Of a stretch of 64,000 bases of DNA, positions 25,222 to 32,788 are shown piece after piece. The notes below the pieces were generated by a model. The model had not been told where the DNA came from and made no database searches. It worked only from the letters and a program-made list of their open reading frames with translations. The DNA lies in the NCBI GenBank assembly GCA_028289325.1, contig JANQQN010000055.1, positions 1-64,000 on the forward strand, in the 5' to 3' direction. The stretch comes from Myxococcota bacterium (GTDB taxonomy: Bacteria; Myxococcota; Kuafuiibacteriia; Kuafuiibacteriales; Kuafuiibacteriaceae). The translations under genes and the position numbers were made by a program. Every line of letters starts with the position of its first letter. The first letter of the stretch is position 1.

Positions 25222-26061
25222 TCAGAAGTCTCTCTTCGGCGCTTCGATGATGTCATCGGTAGTGGTGGCCCCCTCGAAATCGTCGAAGGTATCGACCTCG
25301 ATCGGAGAATCATCGAGGTTGTCCTTATCCACGTAACGTGTGAACGCTCCCCGAACACACCAGAACTCGATTCCATCGAACGAAGCGAAGCGGGCGGACT
25401 CCGGCTTGAATCCACCGCTCGCGCGAAGACACGCCCACGTCCCGCCTTCCGGAGTGCGGAAAACTTGCGCGCCACTACTCTGGCGTCGCGGTGGTGTGTT
25501 GAACGACTCCGGCCGACGTGGAGCATCGCGCCCTGGCCGCGGACGGGCGGTGGCGATGGGCGCCGAAGAGCCGCGATCCGTCGGTGCTCGACGGATGAAA
25601 GCGACGAAGTCGGCCACCTTCTGTCCCTGGGGCCCGGCCGATCGCGCCGCCACCTCGATGAGCGTAAGGACCTCGGCGAATCCGTCTGGTCCGTTAGCTG
25701 CCGCCGCGCGGCCCGCATATCGAGCTGCCGCTGGTCTCTTGCCGGCGACGAATCGTTCGAATGCCGCGCCCATGTCGTCGCACCCTTCGAGCTTCGCTTC
25801 TTCGCAGGAATTCTCGACGATTATCCGACCAGCGGCACCGGCCACCGCCGAGCCGGCAAGCTTAGCTGCGCCGCCGAGACGTCCATTCACGCCCGCGCAG
25901 CCAACCACGAGCAGCAACGCCGCCGTGGCACAGGACCGGCGATAAGCAATGCTGATATTTGCGTGGAAGTATCCCCGTCGTGAGGGATACTGAGAAACTT
26001 TCGCACGCCCGAAGACATTAAGCCCCACCGCGAGGATACTGGCACAGGGTCCGGCGCCCAC
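25222..26061 (-). CDS. Putative lipoprotein of unknown function
   Basis: The coding sequence clearly includes AYRRSCATAALLLVVGC followed by AGVNGRLGG, a signal peptide with lipobox VVGC. The track start at 26061 puts about 40 odd residues before it, so the true start is probably internal, but no ATG, GTG or TTG candidate with a good ribosome binding site stands out. The mature part has an Ala-rich helical region (GRIIVENSCEEAKLEGCDDM), a Pro/Arg-rich linker and a C-terminal domain with conserved-looking Cys (GGTWACLRASGGFKPES, FWCVRGAFTRYVDKD). Its acidic tail ends DDIIEAPKRDF. No family recognised. Same strand as the TIR gene, with 204 nt between them. Confidence 0.6.
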   Translation of the reverse strand: MGAGPCASILAVGLNVFGRAKVSQYPSRRGYFHANISIAYRRSCATAALLLVVGCAGVNGRLGGAAKLAGSAVAGAAGRIIVENSCEEAKLEGCDDMGAAFERFVAGKRPAAARYAGRAAAANGPDGFAEVLTLIEVAARSAGPQGQKVADFVAFIRRAPTDRGSSAPIATARPRPGRDAPRRPESFNTPPRRQSSGAQVFRTPEGGTWACLRASGGFKPESARFASFDGIEFWCVRGAFTRYVDKDNLDDSPIEVDTFDDFEGATTTDDIIEAPKRDF

Positions 26062-26598
26062 GCGATACGCTGATGCAAACCGGTTCGGCGGTTGACTCGC
26101 CCGGATGCATTCCGGTGGATGTACGAGCGCCGAGCCAGGCTATCACCGGCCCGGCTGTAATTCTTTCTTCTGCAGATTGCGCTTCGGGGAGATTCGGAGC
26201 GAAGCGCCGCCGGCACGCACGACGCTGTCAATAGACTGCATCGAACCGAGTGCAACCTCCTCACTAAGAAGACGCGGCCTCGATTCTGTCTTTTGAACTC
26301 CGGCGTCAATCGACACCCATGATCGAACACCCAACATAATCCATTTAAACGAACTCCACCTTAACAAAGCCAGCAAAACGCCGAGATCGATCAACTTGGA
26401 TCGTACGACCGCGGGCGCCACACCCAAGTCAGCCTCCACGTAGCGTGTTTGCATTTATGACGATGTAAAAACTATGACGATAACCAGGACCCGATATCAC
26501 GAACCTACAGGTGCCCAGAGTTCTGCCCCCGGAATGCGCAGACAATCGCCGGGCCCGGGTTGCGTCAGCCAGGCAAACTCGTGAAGCTAACCGCGCTC
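26062..26598. other. Intergenic region upstream of the aldehyde oxidoreductase operon
   Basis: About 540 nt without a convincing gene. The minus-strand ORF 26143-26454 has no recognisable features and no ribosome binding site. The stretch 26330-26490 is AT-richer than its surroundings and presumably contains the operon promoter, including the direct repeat listed separately. Confidence 0.4.
26456..26481 (+). promoter_or_regulatory. Direct repeat TATGACGAT x2, possible operator
   Basis: Two identical 9-mers, TATGACGAT at 26456-26464 and 26473-26481, are spaced 17 bp centre-to-centre in an AT-rich patch about 120 bp before the operon's first ATG. Such spacing places both on roughly similar helical faces, as in tandem activator or repressor sites. 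Regulator unknown. Confidence 0.35.
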
Positions 26599-27291
26599 AT
26601 GGCGGATCGAGATTCCAGCAAAGCACTCCACAAGAACGTCGACTCGGTGACTTCCGAGGCTCATGGCCTGTCCCGGCGCGCCTTCCTCAGAGGCACGGGC
26701 CAGACCGCCGCTGGGGCCGCGGTCCTCCAGGCTGCGCTGACGCAGTGCGCCCCGTCGACCAAGCCCAAGATGGCCGCGAAGACCATCGGTCCGGGGGCTG
26801 TCCAGGTCACGATGCGCGTGAACGGCGCGAACCGTCAGCTCGAGGTCGAGCCGCGAACGACGCTGGCCGATGCGCTGCGGACCGAGCTGGGCATGACCGG
26901 CACCAAGGTGGCGTGCGATCGCGGCGCCTGCTCCGCCTGCACGGTCTGGATCGACAAGGCGCCGGTGAGCGCATGCATGACCTTGGCCGTCGACATCGGC
27001 GGTCGTGAAGTCACTACGGTCGAGGGACTCAAGAAGGCGGGTGAGCTTCATCCGGTGCAAGCGGCCTTCATCAAACATGACGCCATGCAGTGCGGCTTCT
27101 GCACACCGGGAATGGTCATGAGCTGCGCGGCGCTTCTGGAGAAGAAGTCGAATCCGTCCCTCGACGACGTGAAGCGCGCGGTCAGCGGCAATCTCTGTCG
27201 CTGCGGAACCTACAACCACGTGTTCGACGCGACGCTGGACGCGGCCAAGCAAACGATCGCGCGCCGGACCCACGGTCAGCGTGAAGGCTAA
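26599..27291 (+). CDS. paoA: Tat-exported [2Fe-2S] subunit of molybdenum aldehyde oxidoreductase (PaoA-like)
   Basis: The start at 26599 (MADRDSSKALHKNV) is chosen; a TTG at 26560 is possible. A twin-arginine signal (SRRAFLRGTGQ) precedes the Fe-S domains. The plant-type cluster ligands are CDRGACSAC plus a fourth Cys (PVSAC), and the second [2Fe-2S] cluster has CGFCTPGM and CRCGTY. This is the small electron-transfer subunit of xanthine-oxidase-family aldehyde oxidoreductases, and the only subunit here with a Tat signal, so it carries the assembled complex to the periplasm as E. coli PaoA does. It is 20 nt before the Moco subunit gene. Confidence 0.92.
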   Translation: MADRDSSKALHKNVDSVTSEAHGLSRRAFLRGTGQTAAGAAVLQAALTQCAPSTKPKMAAKTIGPGAVQVTMRVNGANRQLEVEPRTTLADALRTELGMTGTKVACDRGACSACTVWIDKAPVSACMTLAVDIGGREVTTVEGLKKAGELHPVQAAFIKHDAMQCGFCTPGMVMSCAALLEKKSNPSLDDVKRAVSGNLCRCGTYNHVFDATLDAAKQTIARRTHGQREG

Positions 27292-27311
27292 GCCCGGGAG
27301 GAGACGACGAA

Positions 27312-29729
27312 ATGGCCAAGCCCAATAAACGCAACGACCAGAAACTCCGCTCGGTCACGCTGCCGCACGGCATTCCGGAAGACGGGATCGGCGCCGTGCG
27401 CCGCCAGATTCCCGCCGACGAGCCTCCGCCCTGGCCGGTGAACGCCGAGCTGGCCGTGGTCGGAAAGCCGACGCCCCGTCTGGACGGAGAGCTCAAGGTC
27501 ACCGGCGGCGCTCGCTACACCGCGGACATTCAGCTTCCCGGCATGCTGTACGCGCGGCGCATCGTGTCGCCCCACCCTCACGCCCGCATACGCTCGGTCG
27601 ACACCACCGAGTGCGAAAAGCATTCTGGCGTCAAGGCCGTTCACATCATGAAGCGTGAGCTGAAGACGGCGAAGCTCGAGGATGCGAGTAAGGAGCTGAA
27701 AAGCGACTTTCCGATTGTTCGTTACGCCGGGCAGCCGATCGGAGCCGTGGCCGCCGTCAGCCAGGCCGCCGCCGACGAGGCGGCCGCGCTCGTGAAGGTC
27801 GAATACGAGATCCTCCCGTTCGTGGTGGACATGGAAGTCGCCGAGAAACCCGGTGCGCCAAGCGTGTATCCGGCGCCCGCGAGCCAGGCGGGCACCGCCG
27901 GCGGCGGTGGCGGCCCGAGCGGTATTCCGCTGAACGGAAACGTCCGCGGTCCAGTGAGAAATCGGCGGAACCAAGGCACGCCGGAAGGAGACGTCAAGCA
28001 AGGTTTCGCCGATGCCGACGTGGTCGTAGAGGCCGAGTTCCGGACTCAGGTGCAGACCCACAGCCCCATGGAGACCCACGGTGTCGTGGCCGATTACAAG
28101 CCCGACGGACTGACGGTCTACGCATCCACGCAAGGCACCAAGTCCGTGCGCAAGGAGATCGCCGACCTGTTCGAGCTCCCGTTGAGCAAGATTCGCGTCG
28201 TCACCGAATTCATGGGGGGCGGCTTCGGCGCCAAATTCGGCATCGGCAACTACGGGATGCTCGCCGTGCACCTATCCAAGAAGACCGGCGCCCCGGTGCG
28301 GTTGATGCTCGATCGAAAAGAAGAGCACCTTTCGGTGGGCAATCGACCGAGCTCCCGACAGAAGCTCAAGATCGGCGCCAAAAAGGACGGGACCCTCACC
28401 GCGGTGGCCCTGGACTCCGTGGGCACCGCCGGCACCGGTACCGGGTCGGGGACCGGCGCGCCGGCGTTCTTGATGTACAAGTGCGTGAACACCGAAATCT
28501 CCGAGGCCGACGTGTTCATCAACGCGGGACCCGCCGCTGCCTTCCGCGCCCCTGGCCATCCCCAGGGATGCTTTGCGCTGGAGCAGGTGATCGACGAGAT
28601 CGCCGAAAAACTCGGCATGGATCCGCTGGCGCTCCGAGACAAGATCGACGTCGACGAGAAGACGACCATCGACAGCCAAGCACGCCGGGTAGAGCGCAAG
28701 CTGGGCGCCGACATGTTCGGATGGAGCAAGCGTCGGCCTCCTGCCAGCGACACCGGCCCCATCAAGCGAGGCGTCGGCATGGCGCAGGCCATCTGGTACC
28801 GCTTCGTAGACCTCGACTCGGGATGCACTCTCCGGCTCGGCCAGGACGGCTCGGTGGAGCTAATGTCGGCGGTGCAAGACATCGGCACGGGGATCCGTAC
28901 CGCCCTTGGCCAGGTCGCGGCCGAGGAGCTCGGCCTTCGGCCCGAAGACGTCGCCGTGCGAATCGGCGACACGGCGTTCCCCAACGGCCCCAACTCCGGG
29001 GGAAGTCAAACCACCGGCGGTCTCACCCCTGCCGTCCGCGACGCGGCTCATCAAATCAAGAACAAGCTGATCGACGCGGTCGCCAATGCGACCGACGCCG
29101 AAGCCAAAGACCTCACCGTCACCGAAGGGCGCGTTCGCTCCCAAGACGGGAAGATCGACCTGCCGTTCCGAAACGCCTGCAAGGCACTACCCACCGAGTT
29201 CGTCGAGGTCACGGCGACCCGAAAGCCCGACTACGGCGGGTTCGAGCGTGATTTCGGCGGTCGTGGGGGCCTCGGCGTCGGCGGGATGGGGGGCGTTCAG
29301 TTCGTGGAGGTCGAAGTCGACACGGAGACCGGCATCATCAACGTCGAGCGGATCGTCGCCGTCCATGACTGCGGACGACCGATCAACCCTCTCGGGGTCG
29401 AAAGTCAGATTCAGGGCGGCATCCTGCAAGGGATCAGCTACGCGTTATTCGAGAACCGCATCCTGGATTCGCAGTCCGGCCACATGGTGAATCCGACCCT
29501 GGACACCTACAAGATCCTCGGCTCGCGCGAGACGCCCCAGATCAATGTGCGGATCATCGAGCAGTACCACGGCCGCAGCAACACCGACGCCGGTGGAATC
29601 GGCGAGCCGGCTACGGTGCCCACGGCAGCGGCGATCGCCAACGCCTTCTACAACGCGACCGGCAAACGGGTCCGTGAGCTGCCGATGACGCCGGACGTCG
29701 TCCTCAACGCTCTCGGCGTGCTGGGCTGA
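27312..29729 (+). CDS. paoC: Molybdopterin-cytosine-dinucleotide catalytic subunit (PaoC-like)
   Basis: This 805-residue large subunit of the xanthine-oxidase family oxidises aldehydes to carboxylic acids with water as the oxygen source. Cofactor motifs are GGGFGAKFG, the AAFRAPGHPQG loop, GTGIRTALGQ, and SGGSQTTGG. The catalytic Glu lies in DAGGIGEPATVPTA near the C-terminus. A Gly-rich insertion (TAGGGGGPSGIPLNGN, about residues 195-210) is unusual in look. There is no signal peptide, so it should leave the cell attached to the Tat-tagged Fe-S subunit. The start has GGGAGGAGACGA upstream. The operon order is Fe-S, Moco, FAD, unlike E. coli paoABC (Fe-S, FAD, Moco). Confidence 0.93.
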   Translation: MAKPNKRNDQKLRSVTLPHGIPEDGIGAVRRQIPADEPPPWPVNAELAVVGKPTPRLDGELKVTGGARYTADIQLPGMLYARRIVSPHPHARIRSVDTTECEKHSGVKAVHIMKRELKTAKLEDASKELKSDFPIVRYAGQPIGAVAAVSQAAADEAAALVKVEYEILPFVVDMEVAEKPGAPSVYPAPASQAGTAGGGGGPSGIPLNGNVRGPVRNRRNQGTPEGDVKQGFADADVVVEAEFRTQVQTHSPMETHGVVADYKPDGLTVYASTQGTKSVRKEIADLFELPLSKIRVVTEFMGGGFGAKFGIGNYGMLAVHLSKKTGAPVRLMLDRKEEHLSVGNRPSSRQKLKIGAKKDGTLTAVALDSVGTAGTGTGSGTGAPAFLMYKCVNTEISEADVFINAGPAAAFRAPGHPQGCFALEQVIDEIAEKLGMDPLALRDKIDVDEKTTIDSQARRVERKLGADMFGWSKRRPPASDTGPIKRGVGMAQAIWYRFVDLDSGCTLRLGQDGSVELMSAVQDIGTGIRTALGQVAAEELGLRPEDVAVRIGDTAFPNGPNSGGSQTTGGLTPAVRDAAHQIKNKLIDAVANATDAEAKDLTVTEGRVRSQDGKIDLPFRNACKALPTEFVEVTATRKPDYGGFERDFGGRGGLGVGGMGGVQFVEVEVDTETGIINVERIVAVHDCGRPINPLGVESQIQGGILQGISYALFENRILDSQSGHMVNPTLDTYKILGSRETPQINVRIIEQYHGRSNTDAGGIGEPATVPTAAAIANAFYNATGKRVRELPMTPDVVLNALGVLG

Positions 29730-29759
29730 GGCCGGACGAAGGCCTGGAGATCAACGACG

Positions 29760-30740
29760 ATGAAATCGATGAACGCTTTCGCCTGGACCGAAGCCCCCTC
29801 CGTGGATGCAGCCCTGGCCCAGCTGGATGGCCGCGCGGTTGTCAAGGCGGGAGGATTGGACCTCCTCGACCTCATGAAGGAAGGCATCGTAGCCCCTGAC
29901 CGCCTGGTCAATATCAGAAACATCAAAGGCCTCTCGCAGATCGAAGACGACGATCGAGGCGGGCTGCGTCTGGGTGCGCTGGTTACCCTCGCTGAACTGG
30001 ACGCCCATCCCGCCGTGCGAGAGCGTTACGGCGTGCTGGCCGACGCCGCCGGTCACGCCGCCACCCCCAACATCCGCAACACGGCTTCACTGGGCGGTAA
30101 TCTGCTCCAGCGCCCGCGCTGCTGGTACTTCAGGTCCGCCGACTTCAACTGCAAGAAGAAGGGCGGCGTGAAATGCTTCGCGATGGAAGGCGAAAACCAG
30201 TTCCACGCCATCTTCGACAACCGTACCTGCGCGATGGTGCATCCGTCGTCCACCGCCACCGCGCTCTTGGCGCTGAACGCTTCGGTGGTCCTCAAGAGCG
30301 CCAAGACCGAACGGACCCTGCCCCTCGCCGAGTTCTTCGCCCGCCCCGAGCAGAATCTCGAGCAAGAGACGGTGATCGGCGCCGACGAGATCCTCACTGA
30401 GGTTCGTATCCCTGCGCTCAGCAATAAGACGAAACAGGCCTTCATCAAACAAGGACACCGCGAGTCGTACGACTGGCCGCTGGCCAGCGTGGCCGCCGTG
30501 CTGGAGATCGACGGCGGCGTCTGCAAGAAGGCGTCGATCGTGCTCGGCGCCGCGGCCGCAGTCCCCTATCGGACCGAAGCCGCGGAAAGAGCGCTGGTGG
30601 GCGTCCCCATCGACGAACAGACCGCCCGCCGCGCGGCGAGCGAAGCCTTAACAAAGGCGACCCCGCTCGCACACAACGCGTACAAGGTCCCGCTGTTCGA
30701 GACCGTCATCCGTCGGGCCCTTCTGAAGGCCGCCGCTTGA
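29760..30740 (+). CDS. paoB: FAD (and [4Fe-4S]) subunit of molybdenum aldehyde oxidoreductase (PaoB-like)
   Basis: This 326-residue FAD-binding medium subunit of the CO-dehydrogenase/xanthine-oxidase flavoprotein type has AVVKAGGLDLLDLMKEG and TPNIRNTASLGGNLLQRPR as FAD-binding segments. The Cys-rich insertion RCWYFRSADFNCKKKGGVKC, with a later Cys (NRTCAMVHPS), is the extra [4Fe-4S] site known from PaoB. It passes electrons from Moco via the Fe-S clusters to FAD and then an acceptor. It is 30 nt after paoC and probably in the same transcript. No XdhC-type chaperone gene is in the window, so maturation factors must lie elsewhere. Confidence 0.92.
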   Translation: MKSMNAFAWTEAPSVDAALAQLDGRAVVKAGGLDLLDLMKEGIVAPDRLVNIRNIKGLSQIEDDDRGGLRLGALVTLAELDAHPAVRERYGVLADAAGHAATPNIRNTASLGGNLLQRPRCWYFRSADFNCKKKGGVKCFAMEGENQFHAIFDNRTCAMVHPSSTATALLALNASVVLKSAKTERTLPLAEFFARPEQNLEQETVIGADEILTEVRIPALSNKTKQAFIKQGHRESYDWPLASVAAVLEIDGGVCKKASIVLGAAAAVPYRTEAAERALVGVPIDEQTARRAASEALTKATPLAHNAYKVPLFETVIRRALLKAAA

Positions 30741-30750
30741 AGGAAAAGAA

Positions 30751-30978
30751 ATGAATAAGCCCTTGTCGATCCTCGACGAGCCAACGCTCTGCCGTTACCT
30801 CCAAACCAAACCGGTCTTCGGACTCGAAGAGCAAGCAGGACTGCCGTGGGGCGAAGGAGCAGCCACCAACCAGAGCTTTCGGTGCCTACAGACCACCGAG
30901 GCCGCCGGACCCGATGAGCAGCTCGCTCACCCCGAGTCTTGTCGATCCGCCCGCGCCTGCTTCACGAAGAAACGGTAA
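30751..30978 (+). CDS. Small Cys-containing ORF at the end of the pao operon
   Basis: This 75-residue ORF starts 10 nt after paoB with a good ribosome binding site (GAAGGAAAAGAAATG). It reads MNKPLSILDEPTLCRYLQTK and has four Cys in the second half and N-terminal part (FRCLQTTEA, PESCRSARACF). It is on the same strand as, and closely spaced to, the operon, which supports translation. No family recognised. A metal-binding or assembly role for the oxidoreductase is only a guess. Confidence 0.45.
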   Translation: MNKPLSILDEPTLCRYLQTKPVFGLEEQAGLPWGEGAATNQSFRCLQTTEAAGPDEQLAHPESCRSARACFTKKR

Positions 30979-31009
30979 CCAGGCGGCGACAAAGACTCAG
31001 CGCGCTCGT

Positions 31010-32686
31010 TCACCGCCGCTGAACCTGCAGCGGCACCGGCTGACTCACCCATCGCCCCGCCACGACCCGGGCCTCGCGTTTGTTGACCAGCGCGACGGGG
31101 ATCTCGACCTCCACCGAGAACTTGCTGATGCGACGGCCGGTCGACCGATCCTCACGAACCATGGCCGGTCGCCAACGCCCCGCCGGAAGCTCCTGATCGT
31201 CCAACAGCAGCTTGAACTCGGGCGTGGGCGCTGTGCCTTTGAGCGAGCTCACCAGCACGAACTCGACGGCGACGATATGTCGGGCGGGCCGAGAGCGCCT
31301 GAATCGGGTATACGGCGGCTGTTCGACCCTTCGAGTGGCCTTGCGCAAAGTGATGCCCTCCCCGTCCGGATCTTGCGGCGCCGCCGGAACGCCCGCGGAC
31401 GGGCCCGACCGGCCTCGCCCTCGCTTCGAGGGGGGCGGCGGGCGGCCACCGATGGGGACCGCCGTCCGCGCTCGGACCAACATGGCGTCGAAGCCGGGCG
31501 GGAAGTGGCGATTCGACTCGGGGCTGACGTCTTTCAGGATCGCGAAGTTGCCGAACAGCGCATACTCGATGGGCAGCGCAAAGGCGATGCCTTCGGCCTG
31601 CATGATCTTCGCCGTTACCACCCCAACGACTCGGCCGTCACGGCTCACCATCGGCCCGCCACTGTTGCCAGGATTCACGGCGAGATCCGTCTGCAGGTAC
31701 ATCGTCTTATGGAACATCCGCCCGCCGTGACTGAGAATGCCCCGGGTCAACGTGAGATCGAGACCGCCGGGGGAGCCGACGGCTGAAACTTCGTCGCCCA
31801 CCACCAGGTCACTCGCCCGCCCCAGGGGCAAAACCGGGCGGCTGCAGACATGGCTGGGTCCACACTCAATGAGCGCCAGGTCGAGGTCCACGCCCTGCCG
31901 AATGACCTTTCCTTCCGCCCTCTGGCCTTGAAAGACCAAAGTCACCCTTCGCTCGGTCGCGACATGGCGGTTGGTCAGAAAGAGTCCGGGTCGAATCACG
32001 GCGAAGGCGGTGCCTGCCCCTCCGGACGGGGACTGCACCATCACCACCGAGTCGATCAAGCTTGCGGCGCTCCGCGGCGGCGCTTGCTCGATGGGGGGAG
32101 GAGGCGGCGGAGTCACGTCGCGGTCCGAGATGTCCGACGACAGTCGGACCGCGGTCAGCTGCGGCGTCATTCGTCGCAGAAGCAGATCCGCCCCCACGAC
32201 GAATGCGATCACTAGCGCGAGCGAGAGCGCCAGTAACGTCATCGCGGTACGCACCGCCGACGACCGGCCGCGCCCGGGGCTCCGGGGCGCGGCCACCGAA
32301 CGACGTGCCCCGTTTGGGCGACGATCTCGAGGGGAGGCCACAGATCGCGGTGAGGCCGGGGTCGACGCCGACTCGACCATCGCGGACACACCGTGTTGAT
32401 CGAGGAACGTCTTGACCTCGCGAAGCCTGACCAGCGGCATCTGTTTGGCCACGTACGCTGGGCCGCGTCGGAGCGCGTCGGCGAATTCGCCCGCCCCCGT
32501 CGGCAACGGCAGTCCCGCGTTGTGAAGGAGCATCCCGATCGCATCGGCGTGCTCCGGTGCGGCGCTGACGGCAAGGTGCCCGAGCAGCGCCTGGCCGCAC
32601 GATGGGCAAGCGATCATCGAAGCGGTGGTGGGCGCTCCGCAGCTCGGACAAACGGAATTGTCGCTCACGGACGTCAAGGGTGACAC
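31010..32686 (-). CDS. Membrane-anchored trypsin-like serine protease with N-terminal zinc ribbon
   Basis: This is a 558-residue protein. A zinc ribbon (CPSCGAPTTASMIACPSCGQ, residues 13-32) leads to a SPOR-like region (ALRRGPAYVAKQMPLVRLREVKTFL) and a basic linker. A single membrane helix follows (AMTLLALSLALVIAFVVGADLLL, about 147-170). A DegP/S1C-like protease domain then has His in LFLTNRHVA, Asp in GVDLDLALIE and Ser in NPGNSGGPM. There is no PDZ domain; instead a Pro/Arg linker and a beta-rich C-terminal domain (VAVEFVLVSSLKGT). Topology implies a cytosolic zinc ribbon and periplasmic protease. It lies 103 nt after patatin-barrel gene 1 on the same strand, and may process or survey envelope proteins of that operon (inference). 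Confidence 0.86.
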   Translation of the reverse strand: MSPLTSVSDNSVCPSCGAPTTASMIACPSCGQALLGHLAVSAAPEHADAIGMLLHNAGLPLPTGAGEFADALRRGPAYVAKQMPLVRLREVKTFLDQHGVSAMVESASTPASPRSVASPRDRRPNGARRSVAAPRSPGRGRSSAVRTAMTLLALSLALVIAFVVGADLLLRRMTPQLTAVRLSSDISDRDVTPPPPPPIEQAPPRSAASLIDSVVMVQSPSGGAGTAFAVIRPGLFLTNRHVATERRVTLVFQGQRAEGKVIRQGVDLDLALIECGPSHVCSRPVLPLGRASDLVVGDEVSAVGSPGGLDLTLTRGILSHGGRMFHKTMYLQTDLAVNPGNSGGPMVSRDGRVVGVVTAKIMQAEGIAFALPIEYALFGNFAILKDVSPESNRHFPPGFDAMLVRARTAVPIGGRPPPPSKRGRGRSGPSAGVPAAPQDPDGEGITLRKATRRVEQPPYTRFRRSRPARHIVAVEFVLVSSLKGTAPTPEFKLLLDDQELPAGRWRPAMVREDRSTGRRISKFSVEVEIPVALVNKREARVVAGRWVSQPVPLQVQRR

Positions 32687-32788
32687 AGGGGTTCCCGCGC
32701 ATCAACGGCAACCCGTTTGCAGCGCCAGGACCAGACCGCCCCGCTTCAGCCCCGGCAGGGCGACACACGCCCACGGTCGCGGCCCGTT

